Shown here: piece by piece, positions 35,097 to 43,989 of the stretch
Layout: every line of letters starts with the position of its first letter
Numbering within the stretch: position 1 is the stretch's first letter
From: Pedobacter riviphilus
Lineage (GTDB): Bacteria > Bacteroidota > Bacteroidia > Sphingobacteriales > Sphingobacteriaceae
Assembly (NCBI RefSeq): GCF_014692875.1
Contig: NZ_CP061171.1
Span: forward strand, 5,208,001-5,272,000
DNA: 64,000 bases
Direction of reading: 5' to 3'
Notes under the pieces: generated by a model
What the model was told of the DNA's origin: nothing
The model's input: the letters and a program-made list of their open reading frames with translations, nothing else
The model's database searches: none
Position numbers and translations under genes: made by a program

Positions 35097-35561
35097 TTAT
35101 TTATCCAAAATCACCACGCCTTTGGCTTCGAATGCCAGTTCCTTTTTAGGATCGGTAATTTTAGCTACTTCTTCAGGAGATTTTTTAGCGTCTTCGGCAT
35201 AATGGCGTAAAGTTTCTACTGAGATGGTCTGTTTCTTCGCTAAGCCATCCAAAACCACTTTTTTGCCAACAATATCCATTGGCATAAAGAAAGCGTAATC
35301 TTTAAAAGTTACCCGCATTGGATCGCCATTAGGCATTTCTAATGTCATCCAACAGCCTTTTTTCTTACATACATCTACTACCTTACCTTCGATTTTCATA
35401 TCGACAGTTTTTTTATCACCCATAGCAGCTTCCATTTTTGCAGCTGGTTTTACATCGCCTGGTTTAACTTCTTCTCCAAATTTTTGACCAGTATATGCGG
35501 TTTGGGCAAATGAAAATGCCGTAAATAGGCAGAAGCCCAAACTTAGAATGATTTTTTTCAT
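35097..35561 (-). CDS. DUF4920 domain-containing exported protein
   Basis: A 154-residue protein with a signal peptide (MKKIILSLGFCLFTAFSFAQ) and the DUF4920 core KIEGKVVDVCKKKGCWMTLEM (split, about 57-77) where two cysteines flank KKKG. The fold is probably an OB-type beta-barrel in the periplasm. The Cys pair and lysines suggest metal or small-ligand binding, not shown. A single gene between two terminators. Confidence 0.85.
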   Translation of the reverse strand: MKKIILSLGFCLFTAFSFAQTAYTGQKFGEEVKPGDVKPAAKMEAAMGDKKTVDMKIEGKVVDVCKKKGCWMTLEMPNGDPMRVTFKDYAFFMPMDIVGKKVVLDGLAKKQTISVETLRHYAEDAKKSPEEVAKITDPKKELAFEAKGVVILDK

Positions 35562-35885
35562 GATTTTATAATTATCCGGTTATGATCTACTCAAAGTTAT
35601 TTAAAATTTTTCTAAGTAGTGAAAACAAAAAATCCTCGCTAACATCCGTTAACGAGGAAAATCATCCCTATAATTGTATAAATCAAATTCTATGATTTAC
35701 ATATTAATTTTATAGGCAAACCAAAAACCAAAACTTTAATCTTTGCTTTGGTTATGATTAATATTCTTGTATTCAGTAAGTTATTTTTTTTATGCTGGTT
35801 TTATTAATAATCAAAGATGTTGTAGAAACGTAGAATATTATCTTCTTTGTGAGGAATGTTGTTGAGTTATTTCCCCACTCCTTTT
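35562..35885. other. 324-bp gap with hairpins, no protein gene
   Basis: No ORF is convincing. On the minus strand there is a long AT-rich hairpin (plus coordinates about 35667-35716, CCTATAA...TTATAGG with an inner TGTAAATCA/TGATTTATA pairing) and then a GC-richer hairpin with T run at 35621-35657. The arrangement could be the 3' UTR of radA or a small RNA. Confidence 0.5.
35621..35657 (-). terminator. Intrinsic terminator (minus strand)
   Basis: Stem CCTCGTTAAC/GTTAGCGAGG (one mismatch) with a 4-nt loop, followed on the minus strand by ATTTTTTGTTTTC. About 230 nt downstream of the radA stop codon. Confidence 0.75.
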
Positions 35886-37262
35886 TTATCCAAAAACAAG
35901 ACCGAATACTTCTTCTATTTTACTCACTGCTTTAATCTCAAGGTTGTATTTTTCTGTTGCAATGCCTTTCAAATTGTATTTAGAGATGTAAATGGTTTCG
36001 AAACCCAATTTATCTGCTTCAGCAATGCGTTGTTCGATTCTGTTTACTGCTCTTATTTCTCCAGATAGACCTACCTCTGCAGCAAAACAATTTTTTGAAG
36101 ACACTGGGATATCCTGATGCGATGATATAATGGCAATTAATATAGCCAGGTCAATCGCAGGATCTTCAACTCTAATTCCACCGGCGATATTTAAGAAAAC
36201 ATCTTGCGTACTTAACCGAAAGCCGCAACGTTTTTCTAAAACAGCTAAGAGCATATTCATTCTCTTGGTATCAAAGCCTGTTGCAGAGCGCTGAGGGGTG
36301 CCATATGCAGCTGAGCTTACCAAGGCTTGTGTTTCGATTAACATCGGCCTGGCGCCTTCTAAAGTGGCAGCTATAGCAATTCCGCTCAACTCTTCGTCTC
36401 GCTGTGATAACAAGATTTCAGAAGGATTGGAAACTTCTCTTAAGCCACTGCCTTGCATTTCGTAGATACCCAATTCTGCTGCTGCACCAAATCGATTTTT
36501 GATAGATCTTAAAATGCGATAAACATGGTGCCTGTCGCCTTCAAATTGCAAAACCGTATCAACCATGTGCTCGAGTATTTTAGGCCCTGCAATAGCACCA
36601 TCTTTAGTGATATGGCCAATTAAAAAAACCGGCACACCGGTTTCTTTTGCAAAACGTAATAGTTCTGCGGTACATTCCCTTACCTGCGATACGCTGCCAG
36701 GCGTTGAATCGATATGTGCGGAGTGCAATGTTTGAATCGAATCAACCACCAGGATTTCAGGCTCAAGGATCTCGACCTGCTTAAAAATATTCTGGGTCGA
36801 AGTCTCAGTTAGGATATAGCAATCAGATGATGGACTTTCTTTAATCCGTTCGGCCCGCATTTTAATCTGTTGTTCGCTTTCTTCACCAGAGATATAGAGC
36901 AGCTTTTTGCCTTTTAAATTTAAAGCCAGTTGCAGCATTAAGGTCGATTTGCCGATGCCCGGTTCGCCACCAATTAAAACAAGCGAACCTTCTACCAGTC
37001 CACCGCCCAATACGCGATCGAGCTCTTTATCGCCAGTTAGTATTCTACGTTCTGTTGATGATTGAATCTCGTCTACCTTACTCGGTTTGCTAAGCTTTCG
37101 GCTGGTATTGTCGGTTTTCCAGGTAGGTACCGATGCCGGGCTTTTCTCTACGATCTCTTCAACAAAGGTATTCCATTGGTTACATGATGGACATTTACCC
37201 AACCATTTTGCCGATTCGTAGCCGCAGCTCTGACAGAAAAATGCACTTTTCGATTTTGCCAA
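35886..37262 (-). CDS. radA: DNA repair protein RadA
   Basis: A 458-residue RadA/Sms, which helps branch migration in recombination. It has a Cys4 zinc finger CQSCGYESAKWLGKCPSCNQW (split, about 10-30), Walker A GGEPGIGKST (about 98-107), the RadA motif KNRFG (about 258-262), and a C-terminal Lon protease-like domain. The start codon is TTG (MAKSKSAFF), as needed for the zinc finger. A stand-alone gene. Confidence 0.95.
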   Translation of the reverse strand: MAKSKSAFFCQSCGYESAKWLGKCPSCNQWNTFVEEIVEKSPASVPTWKTDNTSRKLSKPSKVDEIQSSTERRILTGDKELDRVLGGGLVEGSLVLIGGEPGIGKSTLMLQLALNLKGKKLLYISGEESEQQIKMRAERIKESPSSDCYILTETSTQNIFKQVEILEPEILVVDSIQTLHSAHIDSTPGSVSQVRECTAELLRFAKETGVPVFLIGHITKDGAIAGPKILEHMVDTVLQFEGDRHHVYRILRSIKNRFGAAAELGIYEMQGSGLREVSNPSEILLSQRDEELSGIAIAATLEGARPMLIETQALVSSAAYGTPQRSATGFDTKRMNMLLAVLEKRCGFRLSTQDVFLNIAGGIRVEDPAIDLAILIAIISSHQDIPVSSKNCFAAEVGLSGEIRAVNRIEQRIAEADKLGFETIYISKYNLKGIATEKYNLEIKAVSKIEEVFGLVFG

Positions 37263-37357
37263 TTGATTAAAATTTTAGATTACGAATTTAACCTTTCAGG
37301 ATTGAAAGTGTTTTTATTTTTTTGAACAATTAATCCTTTGCCCGAATTGCATTTTAC

Positions 37358-37396
37358 TTCAAACCCCGCAGGTTTTCAAAACCTGCGGGGTTTGAA
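37358..37396. repeat. 39-bp perfect palindrome (CCCCGCAGGTTTT type)
   Basis: Two 19-bp arms around a central C: TTCAAACCCCGCAGGTTTT and its exact reverse complement. The AACCCCGCAGGTTTTCAAAA type recurs in Bacteroidota intergenic regions. Confidence 0.8.
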
Positions 37397-37610
37397 ACAT
37401 CACTATGAAATGCAGCGCCATTGTTGATAAACCTGATAGAACGGAAAGCCCGGAGCGAAGAATGAGTGAGGACTTGGAGGTATAGCGGGGCTAAGTGACC
37501 AAAACGCACTGGACAGTTGTTTTCCAAAAATATTGACCGCCTAAGTCATCTGAGCGCAACTTAGCGAGTCGCTTAATTAATATTGCAGGTTTGAATATGC
37601 TTAAACAAGA

Positions 37611-37645
37611 AAAGCCCGGATTTAAAAAATCCAGGCTTTCTGCTA
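37611..37645 (-). terminator. Intrinsic terminator of rng
   Basis: On the minus strand AGAAAGCCTGGATTT pairs with AAATCCGGGCTTTTCT (one G-T pair). It begins 14 bp after the rng stop. Confidence 0.8.
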
Positions 37646-37658
37646 AATGAGTTTTGAG

Positions 37659-39209
37659 TTATAATTTAATCTCTTCATCTTTTGCAGAGATGAAGTGAAA
37701 CTCGGTTAAATAATATGATGATTGTGCCTTAACTTTAATCCATTGGCCATATTTAAAGAACCAGCGGCGTTGAAGGTTGAAAATGCCTTTTGTAATGTAA
37801 GCTTCGATGTATGGGTGTACGCAAAGTGTTACGCCTTTTTCATTCTGCTCTCTTAAGATATAATTAAGGTTGTTCTCAATATCATCCATTAAAACGATAC
37901 TCGCTTTAATTTCTCCGGTCCCATCGCAGGCCGGGCATTTTTCTACCGTAACAATATTCATTTCCGGACGAACACGTTGTCTGGTAATTTGTACCAAACC
38001 AAATTTGCTTGGAGGCAAAATAGTGTGTTTGGCTCTATCCAATAACATCAGCTCACGCAAATAATCGAATAGTATTTTACGGTTTGTTGGTTTGTGCATA
38101 TCGATAAAATCGATTACCACAATACCGCCCATATCGCGCAAGCGCAGTTGACGGGCAATTTCTTTAGCCGCCTCTTTGTTTACCTGTAAAGCATTCTCTT
38201 CTTGATTTTCTTTACTGGCAGTACGGTTTCCACTGTTCACGTCTATCACGTGGAGTGCTTCAGTATGCTCTACAACAAGGTAAGCACCACCTGGTAAGTT
38301 TACTGTTTTTCCGAAAGCATTTTTAATCTGCTTTTCTACACCAAAATGATCGAAGATGGGTTCTTTCTGTTTGTACAGTTTAACGATTTTTTCCATTTCA
38401 GGAGAAATATCGTGAACATAAGAACGGATATCATCGTACAGCTCTGGTGTACTTACGTAAACGTTTGTAAAATCAGGGTTCAGAATATCACGGATTAACG
38501 TTGATGATCTGTCCATTTCTCCCCAAACTCTTTTTGAAGGCTCGGTAGATGGCACTTTTTTAATGAAGTTTTCCCACTTAGCAATTAAATCTAAAAGATC
38601 TTTTTGCATTTCGGCAACCCCTCGGCCTTCAGAAACGGTTCTGATAATAACCCCAAAATTTTGAGGTTTAATACTTTCAATAATCTTTTTTAAACGATTA
38701 CGTTCGGTATTACTTTTAATTTTTTTTGATACAGATATGGTATTGGAGAATGGCACCAGTACCACATACCTGCCGGCAATCGAAATGTCGGAACTTAAAC
38801 GCGGACCTTTTGTAGAAATTGGTTCTTTAGCAATTTGTACAGGTAGGAGCATGTTTTTACTCAGCACATCAGAAATTTTGCCTGCCTTATTAATATCGGC
38901 TTCTAGCTTTAAATTATCTAATAATGTGCCTGTAACCGAGCCATTACGCTTGATCTTCGTTAGCTTAATTAAAGATTGCACCTGAGGGCCCAAATCAAAG
39001 TAATGCAAAAAAGCATCTTTTTCATAACCAACATCCACGAAAGCAGCATTCAGTCCAGGCATAATTTTTTTAATGCGGCCTAAATAAATATCGCCTACGG
39101 CGTAGTTAGTATTGATTTGTTCTTTGTGAAGCTCAACAAGTTGTTTGTCTTCAATCAACGCTATGGTAACTCCGGCAGGAGTCGAATTGATAATTAATTC
39201 TTTTACCAA
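37659..39209 (-). CDS. rng: Ribonuclease G/E family
   Basis: A 516-residue endoribonuclease. N-terminal S1 domain with VGDIYLGRIKKIMPGLNAAFVDVGYEKDAFLH (about 38-69), RNase H-like part, catalytic Asp segments VIDVNSGNR (about 322-330) and VVIDFIDM (about 364-371), and the zinc link CPACDGTGE (about 431-439). Length fits RNase G, without the long degradosome tail of RNase E. It acts in rRNA and mRNA maturation. It follows the COX24-type peptide, TPR and HU genes on this strand. Confidence 0.93.
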   Translation of the reverse strand: MVKELIINSTPAGVTIALIEDKQLVELHKEQINTNYAVGDIYLGRIKKIMPGLNAAFVDVGYEKDAFLHYFDLGPQVQSLIKLTKIKRNGSVTGTLLDNLKLEADINKAGKISDVLSKNMLLPVQIAKEPISTKGPRLSSDISIAGRYVVLVPFSNTISVSKKIKSNTERNRLKKIIESIKPQNFGVIIRTVSEGRGVAEMQKDLLDLIAKWENFIKKVPSTEPSKRVWGEMDRSSTLIRDILNPDFTNVYVSTPELYDDIRSYVHDISPEMEKIVKLYKQKEPIFDHFGVEKQIKNAFGKTVNLPGGAYLVVEHTEALHVIDVNSGNRTASKENQEENALQVNKEAAKEIARQLRLRDMGGIVVIDFIDMHKPTNRKILFDYLRELMLLDRAKHTILPPSKFGLVQITRQRVRPEMNIVTVEKCPACDGTGEIKASIVLMDDIENNLNYILREQNEKGVTLCVHPYIEAYITKGIFNLQRRWFFKYGQWIKVKAQSSYYLTEFHFISAKDEEIKL

Positions 39210-39361
39210 CAGCTACAGATTTAAGGCTTTCGCCTATTAACAAATGGATAGTAAATAAAAACAGTGATATAGCCAAAAAGCATACAATAAAAAAATCATA
39301 TAATTATTTAAACCTCATAGTGCTTACTATGAGGTTTAACTGGCTTTATCAAAATAAGAAA

Positions 39362-39451
39362 CTATTTTTTCTTATGTCTGTTTTTTCTTAAACGTTTTTT
39401 ACGTTTGTGGGTAGCCATTTTATGTCTCTTTCTTTTTTTACCGCTTGGCAT
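39362..39451 (-). CDS. AURKAIP1/COX24-type small basic protein (29 aa)
   Basis: A 29-residue peptide MPSGKKRKRHKMATHKRKKR, continuing LRKNRHKKK. Nearly all residues are Lys, Arg or His. It matches the pattern of the AURKAIP1/COX24 C-terminal domain (DUF1713), found in Bacteroidota and related to mitochondrial mS38 and actinobacterial bS22, so it is probably a small-subunit ribosomal protein. It lies between the TPR gene and rng. A conventional ORF filter would miss it. Confidence 0.85.
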   Translation of the reverse strand: MPSGKKRKRHKMATHKRKKRLRKNRHKKK

Positions 39452-39487
39452 AGTTTTAAGTTTTAAATGTTTTTATTAATCTGTTAA

Positions 39488-40366
39488 TTAATTTTTATTC
39501 TTTAGTTCAGCCACCTTCTTATCAATGAATGAAGATAAGGTTGAGTTAGCCGCTAATTTTTTGCTTGATAGGTAAGCATTTACTGCTTCTTTATTTCTGC
39601 CTAAATTTTCTAAAGCTGTTCCTAAATAAAAATAGGCTTCAGGGGTTGGAGCAACGGCAATTACGGTGTTAAAACGAGGAATTGCTTTATCAAACTGACC
39701 TGATTTTATCGAGAACAACCCTAAATTCATATTCGCCTTTACATTTTTAGGTTCTTTGGCAACAACTTCTAACAACATTGCAATACCCTGCATTGGTGCG
39801 CCTAAGCCGTTTACAATAGTTACACCTAAGCCTGTTTTAGCCTCAATGTTTGTAGAGTCTTTCTCTAACGCATTTTTATAAGATAGATTGGCTTTCTGCA
39901 ATAAAACAGGCTGCGCGATGCTATCTTGTGTGCTTTCAAAAGCTTTTATAAATTGATTACCGGCAGCTAACCACGATTTTGATGATGGTTCGCCTTCGGC
40001 CACAATTTCTAAATACAGTGCAGACGGAGTAATTTGTTCAACATCGTCCCATTTCTGAGCCAGTTGTTTAGCAAGTTCAATCTTTTCTGCACCGTTTGCG
40101 CCTTTGTAGCTGTTTTCTAAAGCTGTAATATCTGTAGCCAAATTTTTATTGATTACATTTTTTGCAGCAGTAGATGAAGTTTCGAGGTTTAGTACCGAGG
40201 TTGTTGATGGAGAACCTGCTCCGGCCATTGGGCCACTTGAAGGCATTTTTCCATTTTCTTCTGTTGGTTTAACCAAACCCTTAATGTCTCTTGTAAATAA
40301 GAATGCAACAAGTAATACAATCGCTCCAATAACAATGGTTTGTTTAGATCTGATGTTGCTATTCAT
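39488..40366 (-). CDS. Tetratricopeptide repeat protein, membrane anchored
   Basis: A 292-residue protein with an N-terminal membrane helix (about 10-25), a Gly/Ser/Pro-rich linker (to about 70), and at least three TPR units, e.g. NIEAKTGLGVTIVNGLGAPM, NVKANMNLGLFSIKSGQFDKA and PEAYFYLGTALENLGRNKEA. It should hold periplasmic or cytoplasmic partners; none is known. It follows the HU gene by 9 bp, so they form an operon. Confidence 0.85.
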   Translation of the reverse strand: MNSNIRSKQTIVIGAIVLLVAFLFTRDIKGLVKPTEENGKMPSSGPMAGAGSPSTTSVLNLETSSTAAKNVINKNLATDITALENSYKGANGAEKIELAKQLAQKWDDVEQITPSALYLEIVAEGEPSSKSWLAAGNQFIKAFESTQDSIAQPVLLQKANLSYKNALEKDSTNIEAKTGLGVTIVNGLGAPMQGIAMLLEVVAKEPKNVKANMNLGLFSIKSGQFDKAIPRFNTVIAVAPTPEAYFYLGTALENLGRNKEAVNAYLSSKKLAANSTLSSFIDKKVAELKNKN

Positions 40367-40375
40367 ATATAAGAC

Positions 40376-40678
40376 TTAGGCTTCTACGTTAATTTTTTTT
40401 GAATTACTTTTCACTTTATCAACAAATACTTTTGCTGGTTTAAAGCTAGGTACGAAGTGTTCTGGGATAATTATTGCAGTGTTTTTTGAGATATTTCTCG
40501 CAGTTTTTTGCGCTCTCTTTTTAACAACAAAGCTTCCGAAGCCTCTAACGTATACATTTTCACCGCCAATCATGCTGGTTTTGATAACCTTGAAAAATGC
40601 CTCAACTGTTTCCTGTACATCAACCTTCTCAATTCCGGTTTTTGTTGATATTTCTGAAATAATATCTGCCTTAGTCAT
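40376..40678 (-). CDS. HU/IHF family DNA-binding protein
   Basis: A 100-residue HU-fold protein: MTKADIISEISTKTGIEKVD, VYVRGFGSFVVKKRAQKTAR and NTAIIIPEHFVPSFKPAKVF, where the DNA-bending arm has the sequence AQKTARNISKNTAIIIPEHF. The length with a charged tail is a bit above E. coli HU (90). It bends DNA in the nucleoid. First gene of the operon with the TPR protein. Confidence 0.92.
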   Translation of the reverse strand: MTKADIISEISTKTGIEKVDVQETVEAFFKVIKTSMIGGENVYVRGFGSFVVKKRAQKTARNISKNTAIIIPEHFVPSFKPAKVFVDKVKSNSKKINVEA

Positions 40679-40848
40679 ATTTTATTATTTATTATATTAT
40701 TATGTTTTAATATTACTACTGTTTTGGGGTTGCAAAAGTATTGCTTTTTAATGAGATAGGGAAATAAAAGATGATTTTTTTATCACTAGACTTATCAGGC
40801 AATTGCAAGTTTTTTTTTAATCGGATAAATAGACCGTAATTTGCAGCA

Positions 40849-41910
40849 ATGACATTTCAAAATGAACTCATCAATTGGTACCTGATAAACAAAAGAGATT
40901 TGCCCTGGAGGCATACCAATGATGCTTATACCATCTGGTTATCAGAGGTTATATTACAGCAAACACGGGTAGAACAAGGGCTCCCGTACTTTAATAGGTT
41001 TTTAGAAAATTTTCCTACCGTTGCAGATTTTGCCAATGCTACCGAGGCCAAAGTTTTAAAGCTTTGGCAGGGCTTGGGTTATTACTCGAGAGGTAGGAAT
41101 ATGCATGCAACTGCTCAGATTGTAGTGAAAGATTACCAGGGAATCTTCCCAAATCTACATGATGAACTCTTAAAATTGAAAGGAATTGGAGAGTATACAG
41201 CTGCCGCAATCTCTTCTTTTTCATCTGGTGAAGCACGTGCTGTGGTAGATGGAAACGTATTTCGGGTGCTCTCCAGGTTTTATGGTTCAGCTACGCCAAT
41301 AAACACTCCAGCCGGAAAAAAAGAGTTTTATACATTAGCTAATGATTTGCTGTATAAAGAAGACCCTGCCTTATATAATCAGGCTATTATGGAGTTTGGG
41401 GCCATGCAGTGTAAACCAAAATCGCCCAATTGCGGCATTTGCCCGCTTAGCCAGGAGTGTTATGCTTATAACCACGGCCTGGTAAATGTACTTCCGGTTA
41501 AAATTCGAAAAGCCGAGCAAAAACACCGGTACCTTAATTATTTTATTTGTGTTGAAGATGATAAAGTATTAATCAGGGAGAGACAAGCGGGAGATATATG
41601 GCAGCACTTATATGATTTCCCCAGTTTAGAAACAACCGAAAAATACGAGTGGAGCAATTCATCATTCGTCGATCAGGTAAAATCTGTATTCGGAAATAAG
41701 GCCGATTTTGCATTTATAAAAACCCAAAAACATATATTAACACACCAAATTATCCATATACAATTTTTTGCATTAAAAAATTATATATTTAACTTTAGTA
41801 AGCAAAAGGAACTTAATTGGGTTTCTTTAACTAAGTTAGATGAGTTACCGCAACCAAAAGTAATCCATGATTTTGTTCTGGAATATTTTTATAAAGACAA
41901 AATGGAGTAA
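40849..41910 (+). CDS. mutY: A/G-specific adenine glycosylase
   Basis: A 353-residue MutY, which removes adenine opposite 8-oxoguanine. Catalytic Glu in SEVILQQTRVEQG (about 32-44), helix-hairpin-helix LKGIGEYTAAAI (about 108-119), catalytic Asp in VDGNVFRVLSR (about 134-144), the 4Fe-4S cluster loop with C-x6-C-x2-C-x5-C (CKPKSPNCGICPLSQEC, about 187-203), and a C-terminal NUDIX-like domain. Followed by ssb after 56 bp. Confidence 0.96.
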   Translation: MTFQNELINWYLINKRDLPWRHTNDAYTIWLSEVILQQTRVEQGLPYFNRFLENFPTVADFANATEAKVLKLWQGLGYYSRGRNMHATAQIVVKDYQGIFPNLHDELLKLKGIGEYTAAAISSFSSGEARAVVDGNVFRVLSRFYGSATPINTPAGKKEFYTLANDLLYKEDPALYNQAIMEFGAMQCKPKSPNCGICPLSQECYAYNHGLVNVLPVKIRKAEQKHRYLNYFICVEDDKVLIRERQAGDIWQHLYDFPSLETTEKYEWSNSSFVDQVKSVFGNKADFAFIKTQKHILTHQIIHIQFFALKNYIFNFSKQKELNWVSLTKLDELPQPKVIHDFVLEYFYKDKME

Positions 41911-41966
41911 CTAACCATCTTATTCGGTGCGCATTTACAAAACGAAACAACTAACCAAAAATATTT

Positions 41967-42404
41967 ATGTCTGGGATTAACAAAGTTATTTTAGTAGGCC
42001 ACTTAGGCAAAGACCCTGAAGTGCGACATTTAGACGGTGGCGTAACAGTAGCCAGCTTTCCATTAGCTACATCGGAAACATACAACAAAGACGGTAAGAG
42101 AGTAGAACAAACAGAATGGCACAATATTGTGTTATGGCGGGGATTGGCTGAAGTAGCTTCCAAATACCTGCAGAAAGGAAAGTTGGTTTATATAGAAGGC
42201 AAGCTAAGAACGAGATCCTTTGAAGATAAAGAAAAGGTTAAAAAATATGTAACAGAGATTGTAGCAGAAAACTTTACCATGTTGGGTAGAAAAAGTGATT
42301 TCGAGCAAAGTCCAACAACACCAACGCATCAAAGCGCTGAGACTAAAATTGATGATGAATTTACAATTGGCCCATCAGATGAAAATGGAGATCTTCCGTT
42401 TTAA
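41967..42404 (+). CDS. ssb: Single-stranded DNA-binding protein
   Basis: A 145-residue SSB with the OB fold (INKVILVGHLGKDPEVRHLD, then WHNIVLWRGLAEVASKYLQKG), a short linker, and the acidic tip DENGDLPF, which recruits repair and replication proteins. Chromosomal SSB is often longer; a second one may exist elsewhere. It sits with mutY, so may be expressed for repair. Confidence 0.94.
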   Translation: MSGINKVILVGHLGKDPEVRHLDGGVTVASFPLATSETYNKDGKRVEQTEWHNIVLWRGLAEVASKYLQKGKLVYIEGKLRTRSFEDKEKVKKYVTEIVAENFTMLGRKSDFEQSPTTPTHQSAETKIDDEFTIGPSDENGDLPF

Positions 42405-42425
42405 TTTTAAGGGCTTAAATGAATA

Positions 42426-42459
42426 AAAAAAAGCTACCTGATGAGAGGTAGCTTTTTTT
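42426..42459 (+). terminator. Intrinsic terminator of ssb
   Basis: A 14-bp stem (42426-42439 with 42446-42459), 6-nt loop and T run. Confidence 0.93.
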
Positions 42460-42482
42460 ATGCGCTAAAATGAAGATGCAAA

Positions 42483-42519
42483 AAAAAACTCCTGCCGGTT
42501 TTGTTGGCAGGAGTTTTTT
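42483..42519. terminator. Terminator of the DUF4270 unit
   Basis: A 14-bp stem (42483-42496 with 42506-42519), 9-nt loop, A run on the left and T run on the right; it works in both directions. Confidence 0.93.
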
Positions 42520-42536
42520 GATCAATACTAAAATAG

Positions 42537-43967
42537 TTAATTAATTTTAGTGTAGTAAATATTTAGCTTTATCTTATTTGCAGTTGCATCGCTAGCACCT
42601 ATAATCGATCTTTCAGCAGATGTGGCACTGGATACTCTCTGAAAGTCGGTATAAGATGTAGGGGCTAAAAATGTGCCGTAATCTTCAATATTTTTATCAA
42701 TCAGGCTCTGAACATAGCTGGTTACAATAAAGATATAACGTTTCTTTAACGAATCGAAATAACCGCCAAATAGTGCTGCCCCACCAGAAGCACTGCTTGA
42801 AAATGTGGTATAATCAGGTATATCGGCAGCTTGATGGGCAATATCCCAACGATATAAAGAAAGTCGCTGTGCGGCATTAAAAGGGTATGCTGGCGCACTT
42901 TCACCTAGCTCTACTACTAATTCTGCCTTATTGATAATTGCTTTCCCGTAAGTACCCTTAAAATTTGTCAATTCTGGGAACGTTAACTTGGTTTTTACGC
43001 CAGCTAAACCTTGTAAATAAGTTACGCTATATGGAGCCGAAGGATTTGGGGTTGTAATCTGATCCTGTACGGGTGTTCCGGCATAATCGTGTTTAATATT
43101 AGCAGCAATACCGGAAATTACATTTGCCGTTTGTGCACCATTCGTAACCATCCTTCCGATAGGGAAATTTACACTTGTAGTATCTACACCGTTTGATGAG
43201 TTGGTTTTTTTCCAAACCAGTTGAAGGTAAGAGTCAGCTCCCGAAAAGTTAATAAATGCAATCCCTCCAACACCAGTAGAAGAGGTTTTATTAATCTGTG
43301 CGTATAAACCTTTAAATGATTCTATAAATTTAGTGTCTGTTGCAGTTCCTGCAGTACCTAAGTTTAATATGGCATTTTGTATAAATGCCTTGTTTAAAGG
43401 GATTCTAATCTGCGCAGGCACGGTTTTTAAGGTATCAGCTTTGCCTGGAACAATATCTAATACTTTTCTTTTGGTATTTGGCGCCAGCTTACCCGTAAAG
43501 TTACCTAAAAGCGTATTGTTAATCGATTGTACATCAGAGCTTTTATAAGTAGTAACCTTATTGGCTAACTGATAAACATCAATACTGTATTTAGAATTGG
43601 TGGTATCACCGTAAAATTTGGTTAATGTAGATGTTGTATCAATTTTTAATACCAAAACTGCCGAGTCTAATACAGGAGAAGTACCGAAATCGTAACTTGT
43701 ACTCACCGGGTAAACCGTTAATGCTAAAGCGGCTTCGGTTTTTCCAAAGACAGGGTCTACCATATATCCCAGCGGATAACGGTTTAATCCATAGGTATTG
43801 GCAGGATCTTCTTGTACAAGTTGAGACTTAACCGGAGATACGACCAAGGTTCCGGTAATGGCTGTAGACGGATCAACATCTAAACCCACACCATCGGGAT
43901 TTTTGCATGATGCAAAAAGAAAAAGACCTATCAACAGGGTTAATAAGTCTTGTTTTGTAAATTTCAT
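42537..43967 (-). CDS. DUF4270 family lipoprotein
   Basis: A 476-residue lipoprotein: signal with lipobox FASC (about residue 21), then beta-rich sequence with DSAVLVLKIDT, the DUF4270 pattern, and GFYGKAIINKAELVVEL-like stretches near 330. It should be anchored in the outer membrane. Function unknown. It lies 22 bp after the glycogen synthase-like gene on the same strand, a neighbourhood that recurs in Bacteroidota. Confidence 0.88.
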   Translation of the reverse strand: MKFTKQDLLTLLIGLFLFASCKNPDGVGLDVDPSTAITGTLVVSPVKSQLVQEDPANTYGLNRYPLGYMVDPVFGKTEAALALTVYPVSTSYDFGTSPVLDSAVLVLKIDTTSTLTKFYGDTTNSKYSIDVYQLANKVTTYKSSDVQSINNTLLGNFTGKLAPNTKRKVLDIVPGKADTLKTVPAQIRIPLNKAFIQNAILNLGTAGTATDTKFIESFKGLYAQINKTSSTGVGGIAFINFSGADSYLQLVWKKTNSSNGVDTTSVNFPIGRMVTNGAQTANVISGIAANIKHDYAGTPVQDQITTPNPSAPYSVTYLQGLAGVKTKLTFPELTNFKGTYGKAIINKAELVVELGESAPAYPFNAAQRLSLYRWDIAHQAADIPDYTTFSSSASGGAALFGGYFDSLKKRYIFIVTSYVQSLIDKNIEDYGTFLAPTSYTDFQRVSSATSAERSIIGASDATANKIKLNIYYTKIN

Positions 43968-43989
43968 ATTTAAAATAATAATACCTTAA

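Larger units (their letters stand above)
37263..37658. other. 396-bp gap with palindrome and degenerate repeat
   Basis: No gene. It contains the 39-bp palindrome 37358-37396, the repeat 37428-37493 (AAACCTGATAGAACGGAAAG, CCCGGAGCGAAG, ending TATAGCGGGGCT, like 19388-19441), and the rng terminator near 37611. Confidence 0.6.

Noticed and set aside
37358..37396. Terminator for radA or rng
   Set aside because: radA starts and rng ends far from it on the minus strand and no T run follows; it fits a dispersed palindromic repeat better.
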